From NCBI RefSeq assembly GCF_001411555.2, contig NC_049915.1, forward strand, positions 17,002,640 through 17,066,639: a stretch of DNA of 64,000 nucleotides, written 5' to 3'. Source of the DNA: Juglans regia. Taxonomy: Eukaryota; Streptophyta; Magnoliopsida; Fagales; Juglandaceae. Within the stretch, counting starts at the first letter, position 1, and each line of letters begins with the position of its first letter. Shown one piece after another: positions 47,991 to 60,740 of this stretch. The notes under the pieces were generated by a model. That model saw only the letters and a list, made by a program, of their open reading frames with translations. It made no database searches and was not told the DNA's origin. A program made the translations under genes and the position numbers.

Positions 47991-48879
47991 CTACAAGTGT
48001 ATCACATTCCATTAGCGTAGAATGTGTTGCCACAAATTAAGGATGCAATGAACTAGTATGCATGAAATAGAAAATAAACCTACTATTGGGCAAAGTACGT
48101 TGAGTCGAAATATCTACCTTGAACATTAAAACTCCTCATTTCCACCAGAATGAATATGGGAATGGTCAAACTTTTTGAATACCCGATTCTGGCCATAGAA
48201 TGAAGGGAAAAATAGTCATGATAATTATTAAAATCAGGTAGGAAAGGACATCACATGTAATAATACATAAGTGGTTAAGCGATTAAGGATGCATAAGAAA
48301 TAGACCGAACATATACAACAATCTCTACATTGATCGTGATGCTCGATGTGAGTGAATCCGCAATACTCAGGGATGGGCTCTCGTCGTTCACGTGTCACTT
48401 TGGCCTTTATTGAATGTGACACCGTGCCTTTTTACCCCCACCTGAGATGCAGTAGCATGATAATTATTAGTTACAGTTACGACATGTGATCCGAAAGAAT
48501 AATTTATAAGGGTATAGGATAAGCAATCAAACTAAATTTTAACAAAACATTAGAAGGCCATTTGGCAAATGTTTCCATCCACTACTTTAGTCTATACTTA
48601 GAAATGCATAGACAACTGTCGGACTCGAAGTGACAATCATTACATCAAAAGATCATTAGTTGAGTGCGCATTCGGGATCTAGAGCAATTGGAAAAAAATA
48701 TATGGTTCAAAAAAGTGATACATTAGTTGACCCAAAAGTACATTAATAAATTCATCTTGTGATTCCGAACTTTAAAGGGACATACATGTAATTCTTCGTA
48801 CTTGAGTTGTTGGACACAACCCATTACAAAAATGCCATCATATAAGTTCAACAAAAACTCAATATTCAGCTTGTTATCT

Positions 48880-51800
48880 ATTCTGAACCACAGTCGTCGT
48901 CTGTGTCTAACTCCTCCTCATCAGAATATTCCCCATTGGCATAAGCATCTCCTGAACTAGAAGCAACCATGCCATCATCAATAAAGTTGGATGAATTGAT
49001 GTCTTCGATAGCCGGAACAGTGACATATTGTGCATCAATGTGGGTAGGTTCTATATCATTCCTATTAAGTGGAGTTGACACTGGACATGCATCACACTCC
49101 AATGGTGCATATGTAGATGATGGATCATCTTCTTGATAGGCATCATCATCACCAAATTCTTCGTCAATATCTTCTAACACCCTCGGCAATGGTGAAATGT
49201 CATACACATTCCTATTCGTGAACTTCTGCACCACAAACCATCTCTCTTGGGCCCTTACATCCCTGATGTAAAAACACTAGGACGCCTGACATGCCAATAC
49301 AAATGGTTCATCCTTATACCAAGTCCTGTCCATGTTGATACTGGTCATAGGGTTATCAACTCGTACCCCACGTCTTTGATCCCCCACGTCAAACCAGTCA
49401 CACATGAACAAGTACACCCGACACCGCCCCATGTAGTGTGGCTCCACGATGTCATTAATAACACCGTAGAAGTCAACATTATTAGTACTTTCATCACCAG
49501 TTACCATCACCCCTGAATTTTGTGTACGTCGTCGAAGTTCACGTTGTTTCGTATGGAACCTTTTGCCATTTATAATGCAAGCAGCATAGGATGCAACATA
49601 ACGTTCAGGACCACAAGCTCACGCATACAGATCAGCAGTCACATCAAATGGGTTGGTGATACGCTGCTATTGAACCTACAACAATATTGCAGCGAAGGTA
49701 ATCACTTATAGTTTCTTCAACTTAATCGGGAAGATTCAGGTTCAACTAACTAGGGAGGGAGCAAGCTAGCTTACACGTTGCTTGAACCAAAATGGAAACT
49801 CAGTTTGATGCTTTCGATCGGTATGGTTTGGACTATGCACATTACACTTCTCGTAGTGCTCCCTGCATTTGGAGAACACAAAATTGTCCAAGCAATACAC
49901 GTAAGTTACGTGTTGGGCATACAACAAATAAATGGGTTGTCCCCAAAAAGCCATAAGAAAATAAAATCACTTTATACATAATGGATGCTTACTTTAGGTA
50001 GGATGCAATCTCATTGCAATTGTTGAGGACGTACCAGGTGGCTTCCGTAAGGAGTTTATTTGATAATTGCAAGTTTATAGCCATACCAATGGGTCGAACT
50101 TTTTGGTTGAAAATCTTGAATCCATCTATATTCTCCGCTTCTCCACCATCAACATTGCGATCCATTCGAGTAAACTTCGTCTCGATATCTTGGAGATACA
50201 TTGAGCAAAAAGTCAAGCATTCGATGTGAATGTAGGCTTCGGCTATTGAGCCTTCTGGGCGGGCTTTATTCTTAACATACCTCTTGAACTTTCCGAGATA
50301 CCTCTCAAATGGATACATCTACCTGTATTGTACTGGACCCCCAAGTATGGCCTCACGGGGTAAGTGGACAGCTAGGTGGACCATGACATCGAAAAAAGAA
50401 GGGGGAAATATCATCTCCAATTTGCATAGGATTGTGACAATATCAGTTTGGAGCTGGGATAGACGGTTAACATCTAGGGTTCGGGCACACAAATCCTTGA
50501 AGAAAGTGCTCAATTCAATCAAGGCCAAGGCAATATCACTTCGTAAGTACCCCCCAACAGCAATAGGGAGTAGTCTTTGCATGAAAACATGACAGTCGTG
50601 ACTTTTCAATCCCGAGATTTTGTAATCACGTATAGAAACACAACGTAAGATATTGGAAGCGAAACCATCTAGGAATTTCACATCAGCCAACCATTCACAA
50701 AATTTATTCATTTCATCACCGTGTAATGTGTACAATGCATGTGGCATTGTAACACGTTCATCTTCATACTTCAAGTGTAATTCTTTTCTGTAACCCAAAA
50801 TCTCCAAGTCACGTCGAGAATTGTTGTTATCCTTAGTTTTACTAGGAACATTCATTAAAGTCCACAAGATGTTATCAAAAATATTCTTCTCAATATGCAT
50901 GACATCTAGATTATGTCGAAGACGCAGGGTTGCCCAATACGGTAGTTTGAAGAATATGCTATACTTTGTCCAATTCAACTCTTCAGCAGTGCGTTTTCTC
51001 TTTCGACATGATTTACCAAATTGCACATCCCCAAGCATCTATAGTTGAGCTAAAACATCAGCTCCTTCTAAAACACTTGGTGGCATGCGATGATCTTCTT
51101 TACCATTGAACAAATGTTTTCTCCTTCTCCACATGTGATCTGGCGGCAAGAAGCGACGATGTCCCATATAACAATGTTTCCTACCATACTTCAACCAATT
51201 GGAGTCTGTGCCCTCATTACAGGATGGACATGCCAATTTTCCTTTTGTCGACCAGCCAGAAAGATTCTCGTACGCGGGGAAGTCATTAATTGTCCACATT
51301 AAAGCAGCATGCAACATGAATGTTTCCTTTGTGGAGGCATCAAACGTAGGTACCCCATGTTCCCAAAATTCAATTAATTCATTTAGCAACGGTTGCAAGT
51401 AAACATCGATGTCATTACCTGCAGATTTTGGCCCAGGAATAATGAGGGATGTCATGAAGAACTGATCTTTCATGCACAACCAGGGCGGCAAGTTATACGG
51501 GACTAGGATTACTTGCCAAATGCTATACGGTTTAGCCATATTGTTGAAGGGATTGAAACCATCACTTGCCATCCCAAGCCTTACATTGCGAGCATCCTGA
51601 GCTAACCAACTATGTCCTTCATCAAATCTCTTCCAGGACTCTGAGTCTACAGGATGTCTCATAGTAGCCTGATCAGTCAGCCGTTGTTCTTTATGCCATC
51701 TCATATCACCTGCTATCTTTGCAGACATGAAGAGACGTTGCAATCTTGGCTTCAAAGGAAAATGCCGTAACACTTTTTGAGGGATAAGACATGCCTTTTG

Positions 51801-52554
51801 AGTATTAGGCACCCACTTTGAAGCCTTACAGGTAGGACATTCATTAAGATCAGCATTTTCCTTCCAAAACAGGATGCAGTCATTGGGACATGCATGAATT
51901 TTGTGGTAGTTGAAACCCAAACTCCGCTCCATTGACCTTGACTCCTCATATGACTGTGGAAGTTCAGCATCGGGGAAAGGCAGCCCGCAACAAGTTAAGT
52001 AGCATATCAAACGAATTTATTGACCATCCACCCAATGTCTTAATGTGTAACAACTTCACAATGAATGATAGTTTTGAGAACTTTGTACAACCAGGAAGAA
52101 GTGGACGTCGGGCATCCTCTAGTAGCTGGTCGAAAGATGAACTTAAGGAGGGATCATATGGTATTGATCCACCAGTTGGCAATGGATCTGTATGATCTTG
52201 GGGCACATCAACGAATGTGCCTGACCGGATGTCATCTAACATATGGACCATGTCATCAATGTACTCGTCGGCACCATCTCTTTCACTATCTTCGTCGTCA
52301 TCATTGAAACTTCATGTTTCCTCCTCCCCATGAAATATCCAATGGGTATAATTTGGATTGATCCCTTTAATGTACAAGTGACTCTCCACTTCAAATATAG
52401 GCAAGAAGAACATATTACGGCATTCACGGCATGGACACCGAATGCGATCAATTCCTCGGGAATGGTTTCTAGCTAGGGTCAGGAAAGTGTTAACCCCCTC
52501 GGTGTATGCAGGTGAACGAAGCCTATCGGGCAAGTTCATCCAGTTTTTGTCCAA
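48880..52554 (-). pseudogene. TNP2 transposase of CACTA element, disabled
   Basis: The start MDKNWMNLPDRLRSPAYTEG with CPCRECRN is the transposase-associated N-terminal domain. The catalytic-region part has YHKIHACPNDCILFWKE, CPTCKASKW, HPVDSESWKRFD, RNVRLGMASDGFNPF and LACPSCNEGTDSNWL. A DUF4218-type part follows (HNLDVMHIEKNIFDN, LPIAVGGYL, GGPVQYR, MYPFERYLGKFKRYV), then a DUF4216-type part (DFYGVINDIVEPHY, FMCDWFDV) and an acidic end near 48880. The main frame is broken by in-frame stops at 52312, 51039 and 50319 and by one extra C in a CCCC run near 51975. Later exons are separated by apparent introns. This is the DDE-type transposase of En/Spm elements and would act in the nucleus. It is recognisable along its whole length, so it is probably a fairly young casualty. 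Confidence 0.88.
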
Positions 52555-52984
52555 CTAAAAAGGTGAAAAACAGCATATTAGAAAGAAGGATAACTTTTAG
52601 CTATATGGAGGATGGGTAACGAATTTGATAAAGTGCATTAATGAGGAAAAGTGTACAACGGAGTCAAAGTTATTAGCATGTGAAAAACAAGAGAAAATGG
52701 AATAAACGATACTAACCGGATTTGTCATGAAGATCGTTGTGGAGTGGTGGTGGTGAAAAGTTGATTGTGTTTATTCTGGGAGTAGTGAAGTGCTGTAGAA
52801 AATATATGTCATAATGTTAAACATAGTCATATATGTGAACATTGTTGGTATAGGGCAGAAAGAAGGTGGATATAAAGATGCTAACTAGATGGTACAGATA
52901 CAGAAGAGTTGGACATATTTTGAAGGTTAGGGCCGCGTGTAGATGGTATGCTTGAATATTATCGTTACTTGTAAGGAAAAGCGG

Positions 52985-53955
52985 TACCCCAAGTTATGCT
53001 TGTTACAATGATGTGTTGTTTAATGACTTGTCTGCTATGGGTAACCATGCAACTTATAGCACTTGTCTGCTATGTGTCCAGTCATATGGCTGTGAGTGCA
53101 AATGGGGGCCTTGGCATTGCCTGCTTTGAAGCAAAGTTCCAGAGTATGACCTTGAATTTTGCAGTGGGTGCAAAATGGCCTTTTAATCTACTGTGTAGGC
53201 TTGGAAAAAGGTTTGTAATATGGCTGTTTGACTGCAAAGGCCATGGAATCTGGTAAAGGACGGCTGTTGAGCATAGAATGCTGCATTTCTTGTTGTTGTA
53301 TCATGGAAAAAATTTTGTTTATGGAAGGTAATGGGTCAAGTAGCATAATCTGGTCACGGGTGGTATTGTGTGAGTCATTAAGACCCATGAGAAATTGGAT
53401 GACACAATCCCTTTGGTATCTATCAAAAAGGATAGTGAGTTTGCCACAAGTACAGTCAGGTAAAGGGTCACAGATGAGGAGTTCATCCCAAATTGTTTTA
53501 AGCTTTCCAAAATAAATGCTTACTGAATCAGAATCTTGTTGTAAACCTGTGAGAGCTTTCTTGAGTTGAAAGATTCGATGCCCATTTTGTTGGGTGAATC
53601 TTTCTTTGAGCTCACACCAGATCTGTTTTGCATCATCTATTAAGGCAATGCTGGACTTGAGGGTTAAATTGATGGAATTATGAATCCAGCAGATTACAAG
53701 ATCACTGCATCTCTCCCAAGAAAAATAAAGAGGGTCTGTAGACTTTTTAGGCTTGGTTAAGCTTCCATTAATGAAGCCTATTTTGTATTTGGCACGAAGA
53801 GCTCGACACATAGCTCTTGACCAGGTAATGTAATTCTCAGTGTTGAGAAGGTCAGGGACCAGTGGGAGAGAAGGGTTGTCTCCATGGTCAAGATGATATG
53901 GATTGGTGACGTTATTGAAATCCAGAAAGAAGGACTTGGAATTTTCAGTAGTCAT
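52985..53955 (-). pseudogene. Ty1/copia gag fragment
   Basis: A 255-codon frame (53955-53188) contains LDHGDNPSLPLVPDLL, NYITWSRAMCRALRAKYK, IWCELKERFTQQNGHRIFQL and YFGKLKTIWDELL, the Retrotran_gag_2/UBN2 pattern of copia gag. A frameshift near 53190 leads into a zinc-knuckle-like part with FCTHCKIQGHTLELCFK and HIADKCYKLHGYP. Similarity fades by about 52985. No protease, integrase or reverse transcriptase follows, so the element is truncated. Confidence 0.85.
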
Positions 53956-53976
53956 TGCAGAATATGTTTACGCAAT

Positions 53977-53990
53977 GGCTCTTGATACCA
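53977..53990 (-). promoter_or_regulatory. Primer-binding site of copia element
   Basis: TGGTATCAAGAGCC on the minus strand is a one-base variant of the initiator-Met-tRNA primer-binding site. It directly abuts the LTR end and lies about 20 bases before the gag start. Confidence 0.85.
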
Positions 53991-54231
53991 TGTGAGAATT
54001 GAAGTGACAGAAGGAATAAAAATGGCAGAGAAGCAAAATAACAGAGAATAAGGAAAGAGCAGTGCTCATGAAATTGTAATATTTCGTACTCTCTTTATAG
54101 ACTGCTGCATGTAGCTTTATACTAAAAGAAGAAACAAATCCTAACAAATTAAAGGAATAAAACAATTACAGAAATTTGTACAACAATGTAACAACCTCTG
54201 AATTTACATAAAAGTACATGATATATCAACA
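53991..54231 (-). mobile_element. 5' LTR of truncated copia element
   Basis: On the minus strand it starts TGTTGATATATCATG and ends TTCAATTCTCACA, with TG...CA ends. It is 241 bp, immediately before the primer-binding site. A TATA-like TTTATAGACTGCTG region (about 54095-54110 on the plus strand) may be its promoter. The 3' LTR is missing. Confidence 0.75.
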
Positions 54232-55289
54232 AAATGAGGGTCCATATGGTAAATAAACCAAGGAACTATGGCGTGTGTTTTGCACATTTGAGGAAGTTTG
54301 AGCTTGCACATCAGAATCATTAATTTGTTCATGTGCAGCATCTTCTGCATGATCTGGAACTTGAGTGATCTGCTGTGTATGCTGCTCTAATACCCTGCTC
54401 CATCTCCATTTCAGAAACGTCCCCTTCCTCTGTCGCCTCCTCCGGCACGGGCATCGATTCCGCGTTGCGAGGTAGCCCCTCATCCCGGTCGAGTATATCC
54501 CTTAACCCATTTCAGTCACCCCTGCTTCCCCTTAAAGAAACGGACTCCCGAACGCTGCCCCTCCTTCTCTTCCTTCGCCTCCTCAGGCACGGGGATCAAT
54601 TCCACGCGGCGAGGTAGCCAGTCATCCCCCTCGAGCATATCCCTTAACCCATTTAGGTCGCAGCACCTTAACTGATGCCCCTCCTTTTCTTTCGTCGCCT
54701 CCTTCGGCAAGGGGATCGAGTCTGTGCTACAAAAGTGAACCTCAACCTCAGCCTCTCCCAAAAAAAAGCCCATTTCCGTCGTAGCCCCCATGAAAGAAAA
54801 ACCCTAACTCCACTCTCCACTTCGTAGCATTTTCCCCCGCCCTTGGCTAACCTCAACTTCGAATCTTCCATCCCAACTCAGTCGGGTTGTTTGTGTTGTT
54901 CTTCGAAGCTTCCATCCCAAGTCCACATCGTAGAAGGCTTCCCTGTTTTGTCTCTTCCACATCATCTCCTCCACCTCGCCTGAAACAGTGTCTCGACGGA
55001 TGAAAAATCTGGTCACAACCCAAGGCCTCAGGTGAGAATCAACTTACTTTCCTTTGTTGGGTTTATTTTTGGTTTATTCTGAATAATCCATGAGAATTAA
55101 TTTGATTTTGTCTTAATGGGATTTTGTAAAGATAATTTGGGTAAAAATGACTTCTTTTTCGATGGGAATTAAGATAGTTTTGTTTACTGCAATTCTTGAA
55201 TTTTCTGTTGTGCAGTGGTATTTTCTAGGTCATACGTTGAGGAATTATTCTTGTGGGATGGATTTGTATGGCTTGGGTTGATAAGTTAT

Positions 55290-55400
55290 TCTTTTATTGG
55301 CATATAATCTATATTTTGTGTATATATGCATTTTGTTTTTGCACATATTCTATATTTTGTGTATATATGCAATTGTTTTGGCACATATTCTATATTTTGT
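55290..55400. repeat. Short tandem repeat, about 40 bp x 3
   Basis: Three copies of CATATTCTATATTTTGTGTA followed by TATGCA-type spacers lie inside the Mutator-like element. Confidence 0.7.
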
Positions 55401-56039
55401 TTATACTATAGTTGAGTTGTGTTTGCATTTGTATAGCTTTGTAAGTTCCAAATTATTGATAGCCCATATTTGTTCAAACTATTTCTACAATGAACCTCGT
55501 ATTGTTGCCCAAGAAATGAGATGCTTGTACCTTAATGTCTTTTGAACTCTGGTTATATAGTTTGTAGATCTTATAACAGATCTAGATGACATTGTTGGGT
55601 ATATTTTTCTGCAATTTTGAATAATCCATAGGAAAGAAAAAAAGTTAGTTTTAGCCTTTCTTGTTGCTTTGGGCTTAGCCATTCTTCTATTACAATTGGG
55701 TTAAGTCCTACAACAAGGTTGCTTTATACATGTTGTATTGCTGTCTCCTTGAGTGGGGGAACTGAGTGTTGTGAATTTATTGATAAAGTGGAATTGAGTG
55801 TTTAATTGTCATTTGTAATAGAAATTTTTTCATTATGATGATTGAGTGCCGTTGTTCATGAAAGGTTGGAAGAGTCGGTATTTGATCCACGAAACTTCAA
55901 TAATGAAGTTTGGTTATGAAGCCGAGTGTGGCTCTGATTAAACACTGACGGGTAATGCATTCAGATAGGTTGTTCTCAAATAGCTAGCAAATATTCGACA
56001 TTTGGTAGTCTAGAAATAGAGGCTATTAATATTGACACA

Positions 56040-56504
56040 ATGTCTGAAGCACGTAGTAGCACTAGCAACATCTCACGCTCAAGAAACTCGTGCCAAAATG
56101 AATACCCAATATGCTTTTGTGGTATTAAAGCATGTCGACGAACCGCGCCGATTTTTCAGCTGTCAAACTTTTGAGGTATGTTATTAACTTCTTTACTAAG
56201 AAGTTACTTTTTAATCTTTATCTATTTTACTTTGTGAAATCAAGTCTATTTTACTTGGATTTTTTTTCAAAAGCAATATGATGCTTATTCATATTGAAAT
56301 ATGGTTGGAAAATCATATGAGTAATCTTTGTTTGCTAACATGTGTTGGTTGGTTTTGCAGGTTGGGCATGCTTGCAAGTTTTTTTGTTGGTATGACCCAG
56401 AAATACCACCATATGGCGAGAAGAGAATCAACTGTTTAAAAACCGAAATTCAAAAGATACAACTAGCGATGGATATCCAAACAACTCAACATCGACTAGA
56501 ATAG
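56040..56504 (+). pseudogene. GRF-type zinc-finger protein inside the Mutator-like element
   Basis: The first block from the ATG at 56040 has a Ser-rich start and CQNEYPICFCG. After a one-base frame slip near 56125-56150 the frame continues PRRFFSCQTFE to a GT donor at 56176. The second exon begins at 56361 after an AG and reads VGHACKFFCWYDPEIPPYG to a stop at 56504. The CxCG...RRFFSC...C.FF.W order is the GRF zinc-finger signature, common in plant proteins of unknown function near Mutator-like elements. The apparent frame slip makes the gene doubtful. Confidence 0.55.
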
Positions 56505-56967
56505 AGATTGAGATGCGCAAGAGAAAGTTTGAGAGGGTCAGTGTAGCTTTATCAATTTCAATATCGTGGGTACTTTGCTTAGGCATACTTTTTGGGAAAT
56601 TTTGAAAAAAAAAAAGATGTCAGTTGCTTGGTATATGTAATATACGATTGGTTGGTTCGTTACTATTTGTATATGTAAAAAGTGATGAAGGATGTATAAA
56701 CTTGTTGGAGCAGATGTTATTTATTTTGACTGGTTAAATGACTTATAAATTTGGTTGGTTAACATATAAAATTTTGGAACAAGATGCAATTGTATAGGCT
56801 AAGGTTGTTTTGAATTATAGGAGACGTATGCAAAATAAAGGTGCAAGATGCAATTGCACCCCTACTACAGTATTACTAACTGTGGGAATTACTTTATTCC
56901 AAGTACCTTACTGCAGTATTACCAACTCAAATTTCTATGAAGCAGTTGATATGTTAACACTGAAAGT

Positions 56968-57115
56968 CCCTCCCAAAATATATAAAATATGCCATTGGTT
57001 CTTCTAAAAATATACAAAATATTTCCATTGGTCCCTCCCAAAATATACAAAATATACTGGGACCAAAAATATACAAAATATTTCCATTTGTCCCTCCCAA
57101 AATATTTCCAGAAGC
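56968..57115. repeat. Imperfect tandem repeat with CCCTCCCAAAATATA units
   Basis: Four to five units combine GGTCCCTCCCAAAATATA and ACAAAATATTTCCATTG. They account for the open frames on both strands here. Confidence 0.7.
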
Positions 57116-57610
57116 ATGGCGTCTCCCAATCACCATATTTGCATAATGTATTATTAATTTCTCGGATCATTATCCTGGTCCGAGAAATTCAATCCTCTCC
57201 ATTGCACCTAAATGAACAAAAAATACTACTATCAAGGGACAAAAAAATCCTCACAACTAAATATGATATTTCACGAAAAAGACTACCTGCATTATAGGAG
57301 CACTCGGTCTGATATTCTAAGCTTTCGTAGTGTATATTTGATTAGTTGTGTCCTAAGGGGGCATAAAAAAATGTTAAAAGTGGCAACACACTTTTAAAAA
57401 AATAATATCAAAATAATATAATTCGTAGTGTGAATTACTTGTGAGGAAAGAGCAATCTCTCCGATGCCAGAATAATCTATGCTAGTCGAAGGTGTAGCAA
57501 AGAAATCTGGCGCATATGTCCAAACTTGACTTTGTTGATCCTGGATTTGAGGAGCCTCATGTTGTGTGCCGCTGACAGTGCAGTCATCTGGAGCATGACT
57601 GCTCTGATGT

Positions 57611-59836
57611 TCATTGGAATGAATTTAATAATTTATCGTTATAAGAAATATAATATTTTATATACAACATTAAAAGAAAAAGAACCTCAGCTGAGTCGAT
57701 ATGTAATCGTCTTCTCGTACTAGATTTCTTAAGTCTCTTCTCAATGGGATGCACTTTTATCTTAGACAGTGGTCTTTCCTCACTCCGAACTATCAACGGA
57801 CTCAGAACTCTACCTGACATGCCTCCCATGGAAGTAACTGGATCAACTGTCGTGTCCCCCATGGAAGTAATTGGATCAGCAATACCAGGGTACTGTACCT
57901 TCAACTGTTCTATCTGGCTAAACAATTTCACACAACTGCTCTCGGACTTTGATGCATTAGAACATAGTTCATTGAAGCAATTCTGGATCCTATCATACCT
58001 TCGAGCATCATCGATGCTACTAGTGTCATAACTACTTTTCACAAAAGTGCATTTTTGCTTTACATCCTTTCTCCACAGATCTAAAATGAATTTTGATGGT
58101 ATTGTATGCTTGCCTAGCTGAGTCAAGATACGAAGAGCGTGCCTACATAATATGCCACTAAACTCAAACAACTTACAACTACATTTGACATCAAGGGGAT
58201 CTTCATCAACTTTGACAATGAAGTTCACACGTTTTAACAAGTCATCACCAACTTGAACCTCATCAGCAACTACGAATGTAGTTCTACCACCCTCACATCC
58301 CAATAATGAGGTAGTCAAATATAGGAAGCCTCACAATTCCTCTTGTGCTTCTTTGAATTTAGCAACTGTATATACTTTTTGAAATTGCTTCTCAAGAGGA
58401 TAGCGACTGATGCAAGGCATTTCAGTGTTAAATGAATTAAAGTTTGCAATCGCTTTATTCTCTACCTTCCTCCTAAGAGCTTAATCGTACTGGTCAACAA
58501 ATTGCTTCAAAGTTTTTCTAGAATTAACGTAATCATCGAAAAATGCATTCATGCCTTCACTCAGGTGTGTAGTTGACATTCCTGCTCAAAATGTGTCTCT
58601 AACATAGGCCGGCACCCAAAAATGCCGATCACTATATAATGATAGCAACTATGCATTCTCATGTAGATCATACGTATCGAGCATACCGCGTCAATGTTTC
58701 TTGAATTCATGTTCATTAAAAGAGTCGTAAACGCATCTATGTAGAGTACTATTAATTTCCTTATATCGATAATGTGATCCAAACTTCTCAAGAAGTTTTT
58801 TCATTATATGCCACAGGCAGAAACGATGCCTAGATGTTGGAAACACCCTTGAAATTGTACTTTTCATGACCTTATCTTGGTCTGTGATGATTGCATTTGG
58901 CGGTTGGTCATTCATACAATTCAACCATGACTCAAACAATCATTCGAATGTATTTGCGTCTTCATTGGATATCAATCCGCACCCGAAGAGGATTGATTGC
59001 CTATGGTGATTCACACCCACAAATAGTGCAAAAGACATCTTATACGCATTAGTCAAATATGTTGTGTCAAAAGTAATCACATCCCCAAATGATTCATATG
59101 CAGCTTTACTTCGGGCGTCTGACCAAAACACATTCTTTAACTGCATCTCATGGTCAATGTCTATCTTATAATAAAAATCTGGATTTCTTTTTTGCATATT
59201 TTGGAAATAATTACATAGAGCTGCAGCACCTCCAACCCTGAGGCGAAGTTGTCGTGTTTTGTCAATGTAGTTTCGACACTCCTTCTCTCTAAATGTTACA
59301 TTCTCATAATCCCTTGCCTCAACAACTACAGCCTTGAAATTTTTGGACAACTTTATTCCTAACTCATCATTTATTTCAAGCCTCTTAGCCACACGAGCAT
59401 CAACCTTCTTAAAGCATCTAAAATGTCTAGACTTTCCTGGACTACAAACATGTGTGTGCTCCAAGATCACTTTAGATGAGTTATATCCACCTTCATTATT
59501 CAATATCGCGTTAATCTTAGCCATACACCCCATCTTCTCTGTCTGTCATGGTTTCATAACATTGTCAGCCTTATTGCGTGAACTGCCTCATCGCACACAT
59601 GCCAAACATAACCATCTGATATTCACATCGTCATTCTGTCTAGAATTCCTTTTATACACTCCAAGCCCTTTTAGCTGACCATACTTCAAATAGTAAGACC
59701 TCACTTCTTCTACAGATGAAAATTTCATTCCAACCGTAAGTTCTTCAATACTTTCATCACATTCAATCTCCTTATCAATTCTAACCTCATCACACTCATT
59801 ATCTAAATGAAGCATGTCGCCAACCATTGCCTCCAT
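57611..59836 (-). pseudogene. FAR1/MULE-type transposase with nonsense-only decay
   Basis: One frame of 742 codons runs from 59836 to 57611 with no frameshift. Its parts are a FAR1 DNA-binding domain (GMKFSSVEEVRSYYLKYG, GVYKRNSRQND), the KVILEHTHVCSPG region, a MULE transposase domain (YESFGDVITFDTTYLTNAY, SFALFVGVNHH, NAIITDQDKVMKS, RHRFCLWHIMKKL) and a SWIM zinc finger (VKCSCKLFEFSGILCRHALRI). Eight in-frame stops interrupt it, at 59588, 59546, 58940, 58691, 58649, 58586, 58481 and 58331. Most sit where the family has Trp, Arg or Gln, so each could arise by one transition. Domesticated relatives (FHY3/FAR1) are light-signalling factors. This copy lies between long inverted repeats and is a transposon gene. 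Confidence 0.88.
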
Positions 59837-59839
59837 CCA

Positions 59840-60740
59840 ACGTTCAAATTATCTACAAAGATCCAACACGTTTGAATACAAGGGAAAGGAAATTCTCTAC
59901 TTAAATAGAAGCAATAGATAAATGAGCATAATTTTTAATAAGACAAACAACTCTCTCTATGTTAATATGCCACACAATATTTAGGACTGTTAATATGCAG
60001 AATTCTCAATGTTACTATGGGTTAACATAGAACTGTTAACAGCTCCATTTGGAAGAAAACAACCAAAAATAAGATAGACACAACTACTGTCTTTAGATCT
60101 ATGCATATGTGAAATTTACAATGGAAATAAAAAAACACTCACAACACAACTCAAGTCAACTTAACCATCTCAAAATATCCCATGAGCTAATTATATAAAA
60201 AAAATTAGCTAATAGGAATATCAAGATTAAGCTAACAGAAACTCATCGAAAAAATTAGCATCACAACTGAAGCCAATTATAGTTTATGATATAGCAAACA
60301 GAGATAAAATTTCATTATGAATTTTACAAAATTAAACAAGCTAACAAATATTGGACCTGTTACAATCAAGATTCAGCTAATAGCTCATCAGAAAAATCCA
60401 GCAAACAGAGATAAAATTTCATTATCACTTTTGCAAAATTAAACAAGCTATCAAATATTGGACCTGTTACAATCACAATTCAGCTAATAGCTCATCAGAA
60501 AAGTCCAACATCATGCCATCTAAACAACAACAAAACAAATCCAGAATAAGCCATCTAACCAACAAAATAAATCCAGAACAAATCCAACATGATGCCATCT
60601 AAACAACAACAAACCAAATTCAGAAAAACCCAACATGATGCCATCTAAACAACAAAATAAATTCAAAAAAAACCCAACATGAAGCGGGGGCGGAAATGAG
60701 GGGTTGTGATGGAAATGAGGGTTTCCTTTGCCCACGTGGA
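59840..60740. other. Non-coding part of the Mutator-like element with tandem repeats
   Basis: No gene is seen. A 107-bp direct duplication occurs (units starting GCAAACAGAGATAAAATTTC at 60294 and 60401). It is followed at 60505-60680 by three units containing CATGATGCCATCTAAACAAC and an AACAAAATAAAT spacer. Confidence 0.7.

Noticed and set aside
53977..53990. The Met-tRNA-like sequence considered as a tRNA gene.
   Set aside because: Only the primer-binding complement is present, placed exactly at the LTR border. There is no cloverleaf.
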